Shown piece after piece: positions 28,070 through 38,350 of a stretch of 64,000 bases of DNA. A program made the translations under genes and the position numbers. The notes under the pieces were generated by a model, which was not told where the DNA came from, made no database searches, and was given only the letters and a program-made list of their open reading frames with translations. Source of the DNA: Lysinibacillus macroides (GTDB lineage Bacteria; Bacillota; Bacilli; Bacillales_A; Planococcaceae); NCBI RefSeq assembly GCF_001281525.1, contig NZ_LGCI01000014.1, positions 1 through 64,000 of the forward strand, written 5' to 3'. Within the stretch, counting starts at the first letter, position 1. Each line of letters opens with the position of its first letter.

Positions 28070-30097
28070 TTAATCACGTTTTTCATCGATACCCTTTGGA
28101 GCATCGTTGGATTCTTTACCTTCTTTTGCTAAATCCAGAGCTATTGGATTTGGGTCCTTGCTAAGCAAATCTTTTTCAACAACTGGTTCACCAATTGTAT
28201 CTAATGTTGGCTTCGCTTCAATCTTTGGCGTGTTGCCCTCAATTTTTTCAACAGCTTCTGGCTCTGGTAATACACCATGTGTGCGTAAATGCTCAATTTC
28301 CTGTGCATTTAATGTTTCTTTTTTCATTAAAGTATTGGCAATTAAATCAAGCAAGTCACGATTTTCCGTGAGAATACGTTTTGTACGCTCATACTGTGTA
28401 TCAATAATTTTTTGCATTTCTTTATCAATTTCATAAGCGATTGAATCAGAATAGTTTTGGTCTGAATTAAAGTCACGGCCAAGGAATACGTTACCGCCTT
28501 GGCTTGAGCCAAATTGCATTGCCCCAAGATTTTCACTCATGCCGTATTCAGTTACCATTGCACGTGCAATACTTGTTACCTTTTGGAAATCGTTATGTGC
28601 TCCAGTAGATACTTCACCAAGAACAATTTCCTCTGCTACACGGCCACCAAGAAGCCCTGCAATGCGATCTAAAAGCTCCTGTTTTGTTGTAAAGAAGCGT
28701 TCTTCCTTTGGCAACATAATTGCATAACCACCTGCTTGACCACGTGGCACAATGGTTACTTTGTGTACAGTATCAGCCTCATCTAACTCAAGGCCAACAA
28801 CTACGTGACCCGCCTCATGGAAGGATACAAGTTTTTTCTCTTTTGCTGAGTACACACGACTCGCTTTAGCTGGACCTGCAATTACGCGGTCTGATGCCTC
28901 ATCGATATCTGTCATATTGATCGAACGTTTACCTTTACGAGCAGCTACAAGCGCCGCTTCGTTTAGTAAGTTTTCTAAATCCGCACCTGAGAAGCCAGGA
29001 GTACGTTGCGCAACTGCTCCTAAATCAACTGTATCTGCTAATGGCTTATTGCGTGCATGTACTTTTAAGATTGCTTCACGTCCTTTTACATCAGGATGCC
29101 CTACTGTAATTTGACGGTCAAAACGACCTGGACGTAATAATGCCTTATCTAAAATATCTGGGCGGTTTGTTGCGGCAATGATAATAATTCCCTCATTTGC
29201 ACCGAAACCATCCATTTCAACAAGCAATTGGTTCAATGTTTGTTCACGCTCATCATGACCGCCGCCAAGACCAGCGCCACGTTGACGACCCACTGCATCA
29301 ATCTCATCAATAAAGATAATACATGGTGCGTTTTTCTTAGCATTTTCAAACAAGTCTCGAACACGTGATGCACCGACACCGACGAACATTTCTACAAAGT
29401 CAGAACCTGAAATGGAGAAGAACGGAACGCCAGCTTCACCTGCTACTGCTCGTGCTAGTAATGTTTTACCTGTACCTGGAGGCCCTACAAGTAAGATACC
29501 CTTTGGAATACGTGCACCGATTTCAGTGAATTTACGATGATCTTTTAAAAATTCTACAACCTCAACAAGCTCTGCCTTTTCTTCATCAGCACCTGCTACA
29601 TCTGTAAAACGTACTTTTTTCTTTTGATCATCATAAAGTTTCGCCTTACTTTTACCAAAGCCCATCACTTTATTACCGCCACCCTGAGATTGGCTCATTA
29701 GGAAGAAGAATAAGAAAATGATGATAATGAAAGGAATAATTCCTGTGAAGAATTGAATCCATCCACTTGTTTCTGGTGCTGCTAAATAGCTAATATTACT
29801 ATCCTTATCCTTAGCAGCCTCATCGATGCGGTCCATTAAGGATTGATTATCGCGAGGAATATTTACCGTAAAGCTTTGACCTTTTTCATAGCCTTTCAGT
29901 GTACCTTCAACAATGTATACGGATTTATCAGGTTGAATGGTAGCACTTGTTATTTCTTTATTATCGAGAGCATTTTGAAACTCATAATACGTTAGCTCTT
30001 GCGTTGGCGAATTACCGCCATTGAAAGTACCAAAAATACCGATAATCACTAGGAAAATCAGTAGGTAGAATATGGTATATCGAAATATTCGATTCAT
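28070..30097 (-). CDS. ftsH: ATP-dependent membrane zinc metalloprotease FtsH
   Basis: A hexameric protease for membrane and regulatory proteins. It has two N-terminal membrane segments (about 6-25 and 109-128) flanking an extracytoplasmic domain, an AAA module with Walker A GPPGTGKT, Walker [12 protein letters not shown] and the second region of homology, and a zinc protease domain with HEAGH. The tail beyond about 600 is acidic and low in complexity. I chose the ATG at 30097 (675 residues) because GGAGG lies eight bases upstream. The hpt-ftsH order is as in B. subtilis. Confidence 0.95.
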   Translation of the reverse strand: MNRIFRYTIFYLLIFLVIIGIFGTFNGGNSPTQELTYYEFQNALDNKEITSATIQPDKSVYIVEGTLKGYEKGQSFTVNIPRDNQSLMDRIDEAAKDKDSNISYLAAPETSGWIQFFTGIIPFIIIIFLFFFLMSQSQGGGNKVMGFGKSKAKLYDDQKKKVRFTDVAGADEEKAELVEVVEFLKDHRKFTEIGARIPKGILLVGPPGTGKTLLARAVAGEAGVPFFSISGSDFVEMFVGVGASRVRDLFENAKKNAPCIIFIDEIDAVGRQRGAGLGGGHDEREQTLNQLLVEMDGFGANEGIIIIAATNRPDILDKALLRPGRFDRQITVGHPDVKGREAILKVHARNKPLADTVDLGAVAQRTPGFSGADLENLLNEAALVAARKGKRSINMTDIDEASDRVIAGPAKASRVYSAKEKKLVSFHEAGHVVVGLELDEADTVHKVTIVPRGQAGGYAIMLPKEERFFTTKQELLDRIAGLLGGRVAEEIVLGEVSTGAHNDFQKVTSIARAMVTEYGMSENLGAMQFGSSQGGNVFLGRDFNSDQNYSDSIAYEIDKEMQKIIDTQYERTKRILTENRDLLDLIANTLMKKETLNAQEIEHLRTHGVLPEPEAVEKIEGNTPKIEAKPTLDTIGEPVVEKDLLSKDPNPIALDLAKEGKESNDAPKGIDEKRD

Positions 30098-30443
30098 CTC
30101 CAGCCTCCTCATTACAAACAGAAAAATTATAAGTAAAATCTTAACATACCCTGATTTCAGGATACAACGAAAAGCTCTACTTAAAAAATGTTTCGTTTAT
30201 TTTTTACTGTTATTCAAACAGCTTTTAGATCATCTTTAATACGTCCCAGCGTAATTGTACCTGTTCCTTAAGCTTGATATAGCGGAATATTGTGTCAAGA
30301 TTTTGAATTATATTCATAATACGCAAATCCCAAAACAATTATTTCCATTCTATTAAAAATAGATGTGCTTTTGCTTCTTGATATCACGAAAAATTGATGA
30401 CCTACGCGGGGGCCTTTCTTTTTCATAACGGGTAGCTTATAAC
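30098..30443 (-). promoter_or_regulatory. ftsH upstream region
   Basis: This 346-base gap holds no gene. A plausible minus-strand promoter is TTGTAT and TAAGAT 18 bases apart at about 30141-30170, around a small inverted repeat (CCTGA..TCAGG). A further TTGACA-containing hairpin lies near 30275-30300. No clear hpt terminator was found. The role of these elements is inferred only from position. Confidence 0.35.
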
Positions 30444-30986
30444 TTAGAATGAATAAACTTCAGGCTTTAAAATACCAATATAAGGTAGGTTTCGGTATTT
30501 TTCTGCATAATCTAGCCCATAACCTACAACAAAGCCGTCTGGCACTTCAAAGCCAACATAGTCAGCAGCTAAGTTCACTTTGCGACCTGATGGTTTATCA
30601 AGCAATGTCACAATTTTAATGGATTTTGCTTTACGATATTTAAATAAATCTACGAGATAGCTTAACGTTAAACCACTATCAATAATGTCCTCAATAATTA
30701 ATACATCACGCCCCTCAACGCTTGTATTCAAATCCTTTAAAATCTTTACTTCACCAGATGACACTGTAGCATTGCCATAGCTAGAGACATCCATAAAATC
30801 TAGCTCGATGAAAGAATCAAAGCGCTTCATTAAATCTGTCATAAAAGGCATCGCCCCTTTAAGAACACCGACAGCTAATGGGAATGCATCTTTGTACTCC
30901 TCTGTCAATTGTGCACCTAGCTCTACAATTCTTTCCTGCAATTGTTCTTCTGTAATCATAATTTTTTCGATGTCATTTTGTAACAT
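30444..30986 (-). CDS. hpt: Hypoxanthine-guanine phosphoribosyltransferase
   Basis: It salvages hypoxanthine and guanine with PRPP. The 180-residue protein has the PRPP-binding loop [13 protein letters not shown] and the early motif [14 protein letters not shown]. It opens [16 protein letters not shown] after GGAGG. In B. subtilis it forms an essential tilS-hprT-ftsH group, and the same order holds here. Confidence 0.95.
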   Translation of the reverse strand: MLQNDIEKIMITEEQLQERIVELGAQLTEEYKDAFPLAVGVLKGAMPFMTDLMKRFDSFIELDFMDVSSYGNATVSSGEVKILKDLNTSVEGRDVLIIEDIIDSGLTLSYLVDLFKYRKAKSIKIVTLLDKPSGRKVNLAADYVGFEVPDGFVVGYGLDYAEKYRNLPYIGILKPEVYSF

Positions 30987-31057
30987 ATCGATTCCTCCTC
31001 GTGATGTATCAAAAAATCTTCAACCTATCATTTATGTTGAAATATTTTACAAAGACC

Positions 31058-32464
31058 TTAGTCTACGATGAGCACTGTATCATCGTTTGGTTGCGGGGTA
31101 GTTGAAAAAAACATGCCCATCCGCACACCAATTACCGCTACTACCTCATCAGATTGAGAAATCAGTAACGGCCAGCTATTTCGCTCATTTAAAGGAATCT
31201 TTTCATCTATAAAAAGGCGAGATAAGCGTTTTGGCTGATCCATTCCTTTTAACAGCATTCGATCTCCATCCTTGCGCGTTCGTACATAGAGCGGTAGGTA
31301 GAGTTTGCTAGCGTTAAAATAAAAAAGTTGTGCAGTATCCGTCAGCAGCTCAGATGTTAAATCATCTAGCTTAGCTAGGCATAAACGTTCACCAGTTGTC
31401 AATGTTGTCCATCCATTAGCAGTCGAAATTATCTTTTTCTCAGAAGAAGCTACTCCTTCCAATGGCCTATTCTTCTGAATTGTTAATTGTCCGTAACGAC
31501 GAACTGCTAAAAAATCCTCAGGCAAGTGAATTTCAGCATATCCTGCTGTCGTCTCACAAAGCTTTAAAATTGATGTCACTAAAGCATAACTTTGTATCGT
31601 ATTTGAATCTTTGTAAAGATAGTTTAATAGTATTAAAATGAGCCTCCTTTGTAAAGCAAGCGATATCAATTGAAAAGCATCAATTTTCATGCTGTATGTA
31701 TTTTCGTTACTTCTCTCGATAATTTGAGAAAATACATCTTGGGCTAAGGCCATTAAAAACGCATCGTCTTCCTGCAATTGCTTTGTAAAATGGGTTACCT
31801 GTTCACTCACTCGTGGATTTTCTGCCTCCAATAAAGGCACCACATGATGTCTATAGCGATTGCGTACATAAGTATCCTTGGCATTGCTAGCATCTTCCCG
31901 ATAATCTAAACCTTTTCTAAGTAAATATTCCCTTATTTCGTACTTTGTAACCGTTAAAAATGGACGAATTAATGTTTTTCCAGCGAAAAATCGTTGGGCA
32001 CGTATTCCTTGCATACTATTGATGGTCGCATTTTTGGTTAGCGCCATTAACACAGACTCTAATTGGTCATCCGCATGATGTGCAGTGACAAGCTTCGTCG
32101 CATTCGTTTGCTGTAAGACCTCTTTAAAATATCGGTATCTTTCCCTCCTGCAAATAAGCTGTGTATTCCCTTTTTCCTGTGCCATTATTGCAGGTATCGG
32201 AATCGCCCTCGCATGTAAGTAAACGCCATTATTATCACAATATTTTTGGACAAATGCTCTATCCTCAGCAGAAGCTTCCCCTCTTAACATATGATCGACA
32301 TGTACTGCCTCTATCTGAATGCCCCATTGCTCTTTTGTGTCCACAAAATAATGCAGTAACGCCATCGAATCGATTCCTCCCGAAACGGCGATGAGAAGAT
32401 GGTCGTCTTGCTGTAATAATCGCTCTTTTTCAATAAATGATTTGACCTTTAATTCAAATGACAA
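31058..32464 (-). CDS. tilS: tRNA(Ile)-lysidine synthase
   Basis: It modifies the CAU anticodon wobble C of tRNA-Ile2 to lysidine. The N-terminal PP-loop ATPase shows LIAVSGGIDSMALLHYF and HVDHMLRG, followed by AHHADDQLE; TilS-specific substrate-binding and C-terminal domains complete the 468-469 residues. I chose the TTG at 32464 (LSFELKVK) because GGGGAGGAG lies six bases before it. The gene lies 27 bases after spoIIE; yabS and yabT of B. subtilis are missing between them. Confidence 0.92.
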   Translation of the reverse strand: MSFELKVKSFIEKERLLQQDDHLLIAVSGGIDSMALLHYFVDTKEQWGIQIEAVHVDHMLRGEASAEDRAFVQKYCDNNGVYLHARAIPIPAIMAQEKGNTQLICRRERYRYFKEVLQQTNATKLVTAHHADDQLESVLMALTKNATINSMQGIRAQRFFAGKTLIRPFLTVTKYEIREYLLRKGLDYREDASNAKDTYVRNRYRHHVVPLLEAENPRVSEQVTHFTKQLQEDDAFLMALAQDVFSQIIERSNENTYSMKIDAFQLISLALQRRLILILLNYLYKDSNTIQSYALVTSILKLCETTAGYAEIHLPEDFLAVRRYGQLTIQKNRPLEGVASSEKKIISTANGWTTLTTGERLCLAKLDDLTSELLTDTAQLFYFNASKLYLPLYVRTRKDGDRMLLKGMDQPKRLSRLFIDEKIPLNERNSWPLLISQSDEVVAVIGVRMGMFFSTTPQPNDDTVLIVD

Positions 32465-32491
32465 ACGCTTCTCCTCCCCTTTTCGATACAA

Positions 32492-34885
32492 TTAAGATGA
32501 TTTACTCAGTGAATGTTGAGCTGGTCTAAAGACAGCCCATGTCGGTACAACATGTGTCACCTCCAGCATTAATACTGTACAGTCATCTTCAATAGCATAA
32601 TAATCCTGGAACGACTGCATAATGGTTGTTAGCTTATCTTGAATAGTTTTAGTGGTACTTATGACCTGCTGTGCATAAGCTAAAAACATCTCCTCCTGCT
32701 CATCCCAATCAGCTACGCTGGAAAATAAACCATCTGAATGCATTAAAATAACATCCCCTGCTTTTAGCTTTCTTTTTTCAGCCTCAACTGCTGAAATGGA
32801 TAAAAACCCTACAGGCGCTGCATTACTTTCAACCTTTAAGATCTCTTTTCCACGTAAAATATAAGTGGACATTCCCCCAGCCTTCCAAGACCATAAATCG
32901 CCATGCTGTAAATCAACAAGCGCAAAGTCAAGCGTTGCATACATATCATTCTGCTGCTTTAAAGACATTACATAATGCAATGTATGCATCGCTGTTTCTG
33001 GATTCATATTGTAATTAAGGCATTCTCGCATTAAATGGATCAGCTTTCTACTTTCATGTTGTGCTTCCTTGCTCTGCCCCATACCATCTGATAGCAAGAT
33101 TGCAAAGAGCCCAGGGTGTAATTGAAAGAGGGCATGTGAATCACCAGAGTATAATGTTGCTTCTTTTGACATGCTATATATATCATACTCTACTTCAAAG
33201 CTAATAGCTGATCTAAAGCATATCTGGACATGTCGAAATGGTACATCACAAGCAACAACCTTTTCAATTTCAAATGGCTCATCAAAAATCTCATAAAGAA
33301 TCGGTAAAATCATCCGTTCAGCTAATGTCGTCTCTTCCTCCCAATCAACCCGCGCCGGTGCTAAAGCACAAACAATCTTTCGTGCTCCAGGCTTATTGCT
33401 CAGCACATCAAGCTGAAAGCACTCAATATGTGCTTCCTTTAAGCGTTCAATAATATCCTTTTCCACGCTCACAAAGGAAATCGCATCCTCCTTCATCTCA
33501 GCCATTAGCTGATTTAAATGATTGCTCATATCCCGAAGCTGAAGTGCGATCATTTTTTTTCCATGAAAATATTGACCATTAATGTGTTCACGGTAGAGTT
33601 CCGTATCTAGCTCCTCAAAAATTTTTGTAGACTTCACACATTTATAGCGTATTTGCTCTTCCACACGATGAAGAGTTGACTCCTTCCCCATACCTTTCAT
33701 ATGAAACCAATCTGTCATAAGCTTGTCCATCCCATTATTTTGTGCTCCCCAACAATGGTCATAACGAAAACAACTTAAGCAAGTATTCATCGGTGATACT
33801 TCTTTTGTTGCTTCAACGGGTGTTGTCATAAAACGATCAAAGACCAGCTCCTTCATAAATTGTACAAAATGCTGAAAATGCTCTAATTTATACGTAACAT
33901 GTTCAGTTAACCAATTTTGCCTTGCAAGTAAAATCTCCTCGCGCTGTGGAAAGAGCTTGTCCCTCGCCATATCTGAATATTTCCTTGGAATGGTTAAAAA
34001 AACAACACTGCCAATAACAATGGAGGTAAAGTAAACACTATCTAGCGGCAATGTGGCATCATAAAATAAAAAAAAGACACTGGGCAAAATGCTGCCGATT
34101 GCTACGCCAAATCTACCTGCTTTAGCCCCCATACCCGCACATAATCCTGTTAAAGTCGCTACAGATAGCATTCCTGTAAACGACAGCTTTGCAACACCGA
34201 TAAGGGTCCCCAAAACTGCACCGATTACCGTTGCCAATGGAACGCTTCCTACTAACGCGCCAAAGCAAATAAAAAGCTGTAATAAAAATATAGGCAATGA
34301 AAAATAACTAAACACAACTGCCTGCATTCCTGTAAGCATGGCGGCAAATACTACTAATCCAGAACCCAGCTTCTCATATGTCCAATGACTCGTAAACCAC
34401 TCATAGGAGTTAACAAATAATACTTGCATAAACAACGTCATAATAAGAGCTAGAGCCGCTTCACACCCTACATAAAACTGTACAAGCACCGGAGGCAAGC
34501 CCTGATACATTACGCCCTGCCATACCATTTGTACCAGCAATACGGCCAATGAAACGGCAATACTTTGAGGCAACTGCCAGTAACGGAAGCGTCTAATACA
34601 TTCATACATAAGGATTTGCAATACTAAAATAAGGACTTGTCCAAAGCCGAGGAACAAGCAGCCTATCAAACCTCCAAATAACACAAATTTGGCATACTCT
34701 CGATACTTTGTTCGAATAATAGCCCAAAAAGGAACTGAGAACGGTACAGCTGCTTCAAATACAACAGACTGCGCCAAAAAAAAGGATGTTAAAAAAAAGA
34801 GGGCGCCGATGAGTATTTGTCTTTTTTTTGTTCCTAATCTTTGGTCATCTACATTTGTTGTAGTATACCATTCGATACTTGTCAT
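32492..34885 (-). CDS. spoIIE: Stage II sporulation protein E (PP2C phosphatase)
   Basis: It dephosphorylates SpoIIAA to activate sigma-F in the forespore and associates with the division septum. The 797-residue protein has about ten membrane segments in its first 330 residues, a central FtsZ-interacting region, and a PP2C-type phosphatase (about 590-790) with ILLSDGMGQS and LMHSDGLFSS holding metal-binding aspartates. Its length is close to the 827 of B. subtilis. A Spo0A-box candidate lies about 90 bases upstream. Confidence 0.95.
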   Translation of the reverse strand: MTSIEWYTTTNVDDQRLGTKKRQILIGALFFLTSFFLAQSVVFEAAVPFSVPFWAIIRTKYREYAKFVLFGGLIGCLFLGFGQVLILVLQILMYECIRRFRYWQLPQSIAVSLAVLLVQMVWQGVMYQGLPPVLVQFYVGCEAALALIMTLFMQVLFVNSYEWFTSHWTYEKLGSGLVVFAAMLTGMQAVVFSYFSLPIFLLQLFICFGALVGSVPLATVIGAVLGTLIGVAKLSFTGMLSVATLTGLCAGMGAKAGRFGVAIGSILPSVFFLFYDATLPLDSVYFTSIVIGSVVFLTIPRKYSDMARDKLFPQREEILLARQNWLTEHVTYKLEHFQHFVQFMKELVFDRFMTTPVEATKEVSPMNTCLSCFRYDHCWGAQNNGMDKLMTDWFHMKGMGKESTLHRVEEQIRYKCVKSTKIFEELDTELYREHINGQYFHGKKMIALQLRDMSNHLNQLMAEMKEDAISFVSVEKDIIERLKEAHIECFQLDVLSNKPGARKIVCALAPARVDWEEETTLAERMILPILYEIFDEPFEIEKVVACDVPFRHVQICFRSAISFEVEYDIYSMSKEATLYSGDSHALFQLHPGLFAILLSDGMGQSKEAQHESRKLIHLMRECLNYNMNPETAMHTLHYVMSLKQQNDMYATLDFALVDLQHGDLWSWKAGGMSTYILRGKEILKVESNAAPVGFLSISAVEAEKRKLKAGDVILMHSDGLFSSVADWDEQEEMFLAYAQQVISTTKTIQDKLTTIMQSFQDYYAIEDDCTVLMLEVTHVVPTWAVFRPAQHSLSKSS

Positions 34886-35376
34886 TTAACTATCCCCTTT
34901 CCGCACTTTTGGCTATTATAAAAAATTATGTATAGAAAGATTGTCTGACGGTGGCATAAAAAAATATAAATTTTTCGACGAATAGCTATACATAAATACG
35001 AGAAGCGGCAGCAAATATGAATTTGTGCGACAGTGGAGGAAAACACAGCGACAGCCACACATAATTTATCTGAACTAGAGTGTAACAAAATGCAGCGGCA
35101 GCCTTAATAATCACTTGTCCAAGCCTAAAGTTTATAAAAATTACGACATCTCTTGCAATGAACAAGGCTAGCGATAGATTTCTACGCAAGAACAAAAAAT
35201 CCGCCAGACGTTCATTACTATAACATGGTCTTATTTGTATGAAAGCATAGTAGAACGTAGTAGGAGCACTACATTTTTTCTTAATGTTAACAGTAAAAAA
35301 TTCTAGGATAAAATCCCCTTGTTTTAGTGGCAAACTTTGTACAACATCATTTTAGTTAATTTTTTTGTAAAGCTAC
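34886..35376. other. Intergenic region between spoIIE and the tRNA cluster
   Basis: About 490 bases with spoIIE regulatory sequence at the left end and no convincing gene. A minus-strand open frame (34986-35333) is cysteine- and phenylalanine-rich, has no ribosome binding site and matches nothing I know. Confidence 0.4.
34972..34982 (-). promoter_or_regulatory. Candidate Spo0A box upstream of spoIIE
   Basis: On the minus strand TTCGTCGAAAA differs at one position from the 0A-box consensus TTTGTCGAAAA. A TATAAT-like -10 lies downstream (about 34914-34919), 21 bases from a weak -35, the unusual spacing known for the Spo0A-activated B. subtilis spoIIE promoter. Function is inferred from that precedent. 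Confidence 0.45.
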
Positions 35377-35405
35377 TTGACACTAGCATCATTGGCTTGT
35401 ATTAT
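35377..35405 (+). promoter_or_regulatory. Sigma-A promoter of the tRNA cluster
   Basis: A consensus TTGACA (35377-35382) is followed after 17 bases by TATTAT (35400-35405), about 24 bases before the first tRNA. Confidence 0.8.
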
Positions 35406-35428
35406 TTAATTTGTTGCTTAGACAACAG

Positions 35429-35503
35429 GCGGAAGTAGTTCAGTGGTAGAACACCACCTTGCCAAGGTGGGGGTCGCGAGTTCGAACCTCGTCTTCCGCT
35501 CCA
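35429..35503 (+). tRNA. tRNA-Gly (GCC)
   Basis: A cloverleaf folds with acceptor GCGGAAG/CTTCCGC, anticodon GCC in the loop TTGCCAA, T-loop TTCGAAC and an encoded CCA end. Confidence 0.95.
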
Positions 35504-35512
35504 TTTTCTATT

Positions 35513-35589
35513 GGCGGCCTAGCTCAGCTGGCTAGAGCGTACGGTTCATACCCGTAAGGTCGGGGGTTCGATCCCCTCGGCCGCCACCA
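35513..35589 (+). tRNA. tRNA-Met (CAT), elongator type
   Basis: The acceptor GGCGGCC/GGCCGCC, anticodon loop TTCATAC, T-arm GGGGGTTCGATCCCC and encoded CCA are clear. A paired first base and the absence of the initiator-type anticodon stem argue for elongator Met; sequence similarity to the known Bacillus elongator supports it over the lysidine-modified Ile2. Confidence 0.92.
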
Positions 35590-35595
35590 TTATTA

Positions 35596-35667
35596 GGCCC
35601 GTTGGTCAAGTGGTTAAGACACCGCCCTTTCACGGCGGTAACACGGGTTCGAATCCCGTACGGGTCA
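35596..35667 (+). tRNA. tRNA-Glu (TTC)
   Basis: The acceptor GGCCCGT/ACGGGTC, anticodon loop CTTTCAC and T-arm CGGGTTCGAATCCCG identify tRNA-Glu. The CCA end is not encoded (TCC follows the discriminator A), so it must be added after transcription. Confidence 0.94.
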
Positions 35668-35671
35668 TCCA

Positions 35672-35716
35672 AAAGTCCGAGACGATCATTAACATCGTTT
35701 TGGGCTTTTTATTTAT
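35672..35716 (+). terminator. Terminator of the tRNA cluster
   Basis: An imperfect stem of about 14 pairs (arms near 35673-35686 and 35694-35707, loop CATTAAC) is followed by a T-rich tract. Confidence 0.7.
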
Positions 35717-36394
35717 CTCTATCTACAACAGTATTTTTATGGCACTGTCTACTCCGATTTTATAAAAAAGAAGGCTTGAAAAATCCTTCTTAAGTTATTA
35801 TGAGAACACTGAAAAAGTCAATTTACACTAAATCCATTAATGTAAATTGACTTTTCATATCCATTAATTTTTCCGTATTTTTAATACTCTGGTTATTATT
35901 GGATGTTATTTTTCACCATACATTTACCTTGTGAAGTACTCTACTTAACCAAACGAAGTAAATATGCTAAGTTCATAGTGGGAGTTGACTTAACATAGTG
36001 TTTGATCATTTTAAGGACAGGTAGATAAAAGCGGATCTATTAGAAGGCTCACTTTATACTGATCTACAACTACATACTCTTAGATCGAATAGTGAACAAT
36101 CAGCAGGGAGACACTTTAAAAACAGCAACCATTGCCCTTTTAAAACAAATTTCCTATTTCCAGATAATTCAATACGTTTATCACGTCATCAAACATTAAT
36201 TACTGATATTCACTGTATTCACATCAAATGTCCTTTATGATTCTAACAAATACAGGAATATAATAGGAATTATTACTATACAAAAAACTCAATATTGTAC
36301 TTTTTAGTAGTAGAAAGAAAGTTTCTTTATTCTATTTTTTAAAATACCTACAATATCATTTCATAAGGCTAAAATTCCCTCTATCAAGAAAATT
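35717..36394. other. Gene-free region after the tRNA cluster
   Basis: About 680 bases with no convincing gene. A perfect 15-bp inverted repeat with a 14-base loop (about 35813-35856, arms AAAAGTCAATTTACA and its complement) could be a bidirectional terminator. The remainder is AT-rich with scattered short frames and may be decayed DNA. Confidence 0.4.
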
Positions 36395-37084
36395 TTATTT
36401 TAATGCTACATCTACTGCATATGTAGCATGAATAATTGTTGTATCAAATAAAGGAATAGCTGCATCCTGCGCATTAATGAGAAGCCCAATCTCTGTACAA
36501 CCTAAAATAATCCCCTCCACGCCCTGCTGTACAAGCTCATGGATGACCTGTAAATAGTATTCTTTAGAGGATACCTTAATTTCTCCTAAACATAACTCCT
36601 CAAAGATAATACGATTAATCTCTGTACGACTCCCTTCGTTAGGAATCACAACCTCTATTTGATGCTGCTGAATCTTTTCTTTATAAAAATCTTGCTCCAT
36701 CGTATACTTAGTGCCGAGTAAACCAACTTTCCTTATCTTTTGATGCTTCATTTCATAGGCTGTTGCATCCGCAATATGCAAAATTGGAATTGTAATGGCC
36801 TTCTCGATAATTGGTACTACCTTATGCATTGTATTTGTACAAATAACGATGAAATCTGCCCCTGCTGTTTCTAAATTGCTCGCAACCTTTGCAAGTAACT
36901 CACCTGCTTCATCCCACTTTCCTAATTGCTGAAACTGTTCAACCATTTCAAAATCCACACTCGCTAAAATAGATTGCGCTGAATGCAACCCACCCAACCT
37001 TCTTTTCACTTCTTCATTGATAATTCTGTAGTATTGTGCTGAAGATTCCCAGCTCATACCCCCAATCAATCCAATTGTTTTCAT
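36395..37084 (-). CDS. Aspartate/glutamate racemase family protein
   Basis: A cofactor-independent racemase-type protein of 229 residues. It opens IGLIGGMSWESSAQYYR and carries the two catalytic cysteines in CTNTMH and GCTEIGLL, as in aspartate racemases and broad-specificity YgeA/RacX enzymes. Its substrate cannot be fixed from sequence. The ATG has AGGAGG nearby. It stands alone, divergent from a small membrane protein gene, and interrupts the conserved yabR-spoIIE order. Confidence 0.87.
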   Translation of the reverse strand: MKTIGLIGGMSWESSAQYYRIINEEVKRRLGGLHSAQSILASVDFEMVEQFQQLGKWDEAGELLAKVASNLETAGADFIVICTNTMHKVVPIIEKAITIPILHIADATAYEMKHQKIRKVGLLGTKYTMEQDFYKEKIQQHQIEVVIPNEGSRTEINRIIFEELCLGEIKVSSKEYYLQVIHELVQQGVEGIILGCTEIGLLINAQDAAIPLFDTTIIHATYAVDVALK

Positions 37085-37238
37085 ATGTAAATTCCTCCTT
37101 TAACAGGCTTTTCTTTAAAATATACTATAGCATTCTGATAATTAGAGAAACAGTATATATGCCTTCTTTTGTGCCGATTACCTCAAAATATGGCATACTT
37201 ATATAGACAATTCATACTATTCAGGAGGTCTATTACTT

Positions 37239-37490
37239 GTGAATCAATTAACAAAAGCCGCTCTTATTTGTGGAAGCGGCTCGATGATTATTCTGGTTTC
37301 GATTCTTATTCGCTTGCCGTTTTTTGTGCAAATTCTACTATTGCTTAGTGGACTTGCTATAAGTGTATATGGCGTCTTTTTACTTGTAAAAATGGCCATC
37401 CACCCAACAGAAAGCACGAGGAAAACCCCTTCTCACCAAACAACTACCACACCACCTAACAAGAAGAAAAAACCTTCGTCTACTTTGTAG
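37239..37490 (+). CDS. Small two-helix membrane protein
   Basis: An 83-residue protein with two hydrophobic segments (about 8-26 and 28-51) and a Thr/Pro/Lys-rich polar tail. The GTG start follows AGGAGG by ten bases, and a terminator lies shortly downstream, so it looks like a real single gene. The family is not recognised. Confidence 0.65.
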   Translation: MNQLTKAALICGSGSMIILVSILIRLPFFVQILLLLSGLAISVYGVFLLVKMAIHPTESTRKTPSHQTTTTPPNKKKKPSSTL

Positions 37491-37526
37491 GTACATTCAA
37501 AACAGACAGATTTATAAGCACTATAA

Positions 37527-37575
37527 AAAAGAGCAAGAAATCAATAATAAACCTTGATTTCTCGCTCTTTTGTCT
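37527..37575 (+). terminator. Terminator of the small membrane protein gene
   Basis: A 17-pair stem with one mismatch (GAGCAAGAAATCAA with TTGATTTCTCGCTC) and a 9-base loop, followed by TTTT. A-runs on the other side allow it to work in both directions. Confidence 0.75.
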
Positions 37576-37708
37576 GATAGGGCTTTTTCTGATATAAAAG
37601 CTAAAATTAACGATTATCACAAAACAATTTCAAATCATCTTTCTTCTGGTCAAACAAGGTTAGAAAAATTGATGCACTGCTTCAGCGTAAACTGACTCGT
37701 TTTCGCAA

Positions 37709-37745
37709 AAAAAGGAACTAGCCTTTAAAGAAAGCTAATCCCTAC
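37709..37745 (-). terminator. yabR terminator
   Basis: An imperfect stem pairing GGA..TAGC with GCTA..TCC is followed by seven T residues on the minus strand, about 45 bases past the S1-domain gene. Confidence 0.6.
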
Positions 37746-37787
37746 TCTATTTCATACACTTTTTCTACGATTAAAACAGTCAGCAAA

Positions 37788-38216
37788 CTACCCTCTTCTA
37801 GCTCCGCGACCACCACGTTTTGATTCCGTAGCACGTTTAAGTGTTGCTAGACGTTCATCACTATCTTTTAAGAAACGTGCCATTTTTTGTTCAAAATTTT
37901 CTTTTGGCTGATGGCGTTCGTTGCGATCGTTAGAACGATTATCACGACGTGGACGTGCTGGACGCTCTGGTCTCTCAACTTGAGGCTTTGCTTTACGGAT
38001 TGAAAGACCAATCTTTCCGTCCGCTTCAACATTCATCACTTTTACTTCAACTTCATCTCCAACTTTTAGATGCTCATTGATATCTTTCACATAATTATCA
38101 GCTACTTCACTAATGTGAACCAAGCCTGTTTTGCCATCTGGCAGCTCAACGAATGCTCCAAAATTTGTGATTCCTGTTACTTTACCTTGTACCTTGCTGC
38201 CTACTTCAATTGACAT
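37788..38216 (-). CDS. yabR: S1-domain RNA-binding protein YabR
   Basis: A 142-residue protein with one S1 OB-fold (3-75; GSKVQGKVTGITNFGAFVEL, then GLVHISEV and KIGLSIRKA) and a basic, Arg-rich tail (RPERPARPRRDNRSN) that should bind RNA. It resembles general stress protein 13-type and YabR proteins. Its position after divIC is as in B. subtilis. Confidence 0.88.
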   Translation of the reverse strand: MSIEVGSKVQGKVTGITNFGAFVELPDGKTGLVHISEVADNYVKDINEHLKVGDEVEVKVMNVEADGKIGLSIRKAKPQVERPERPARPRRDNRSNDRNERHQPKENFEQKMARFLKDSDERLATLKRATESKRGGRGARRG

Positions 38217-38350
38217 AAAAAAAATGCTCCTCCTTAAAAATTAAGCGACCCTTTTGAGTCATGTAATCAATTTAATCAAACTTTTTATTGCAATATACTT
38301 CTCTTTTCATTATATATAACAAAAAAAGAGTGTCAACAATACATAGCCTT

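Noticed and set aside
34986-35333. Minus-strand frame of 115 codons upstream of spoIIE
   Set aside because: No ribosome binding site, unusual composition, and no recognisable family.
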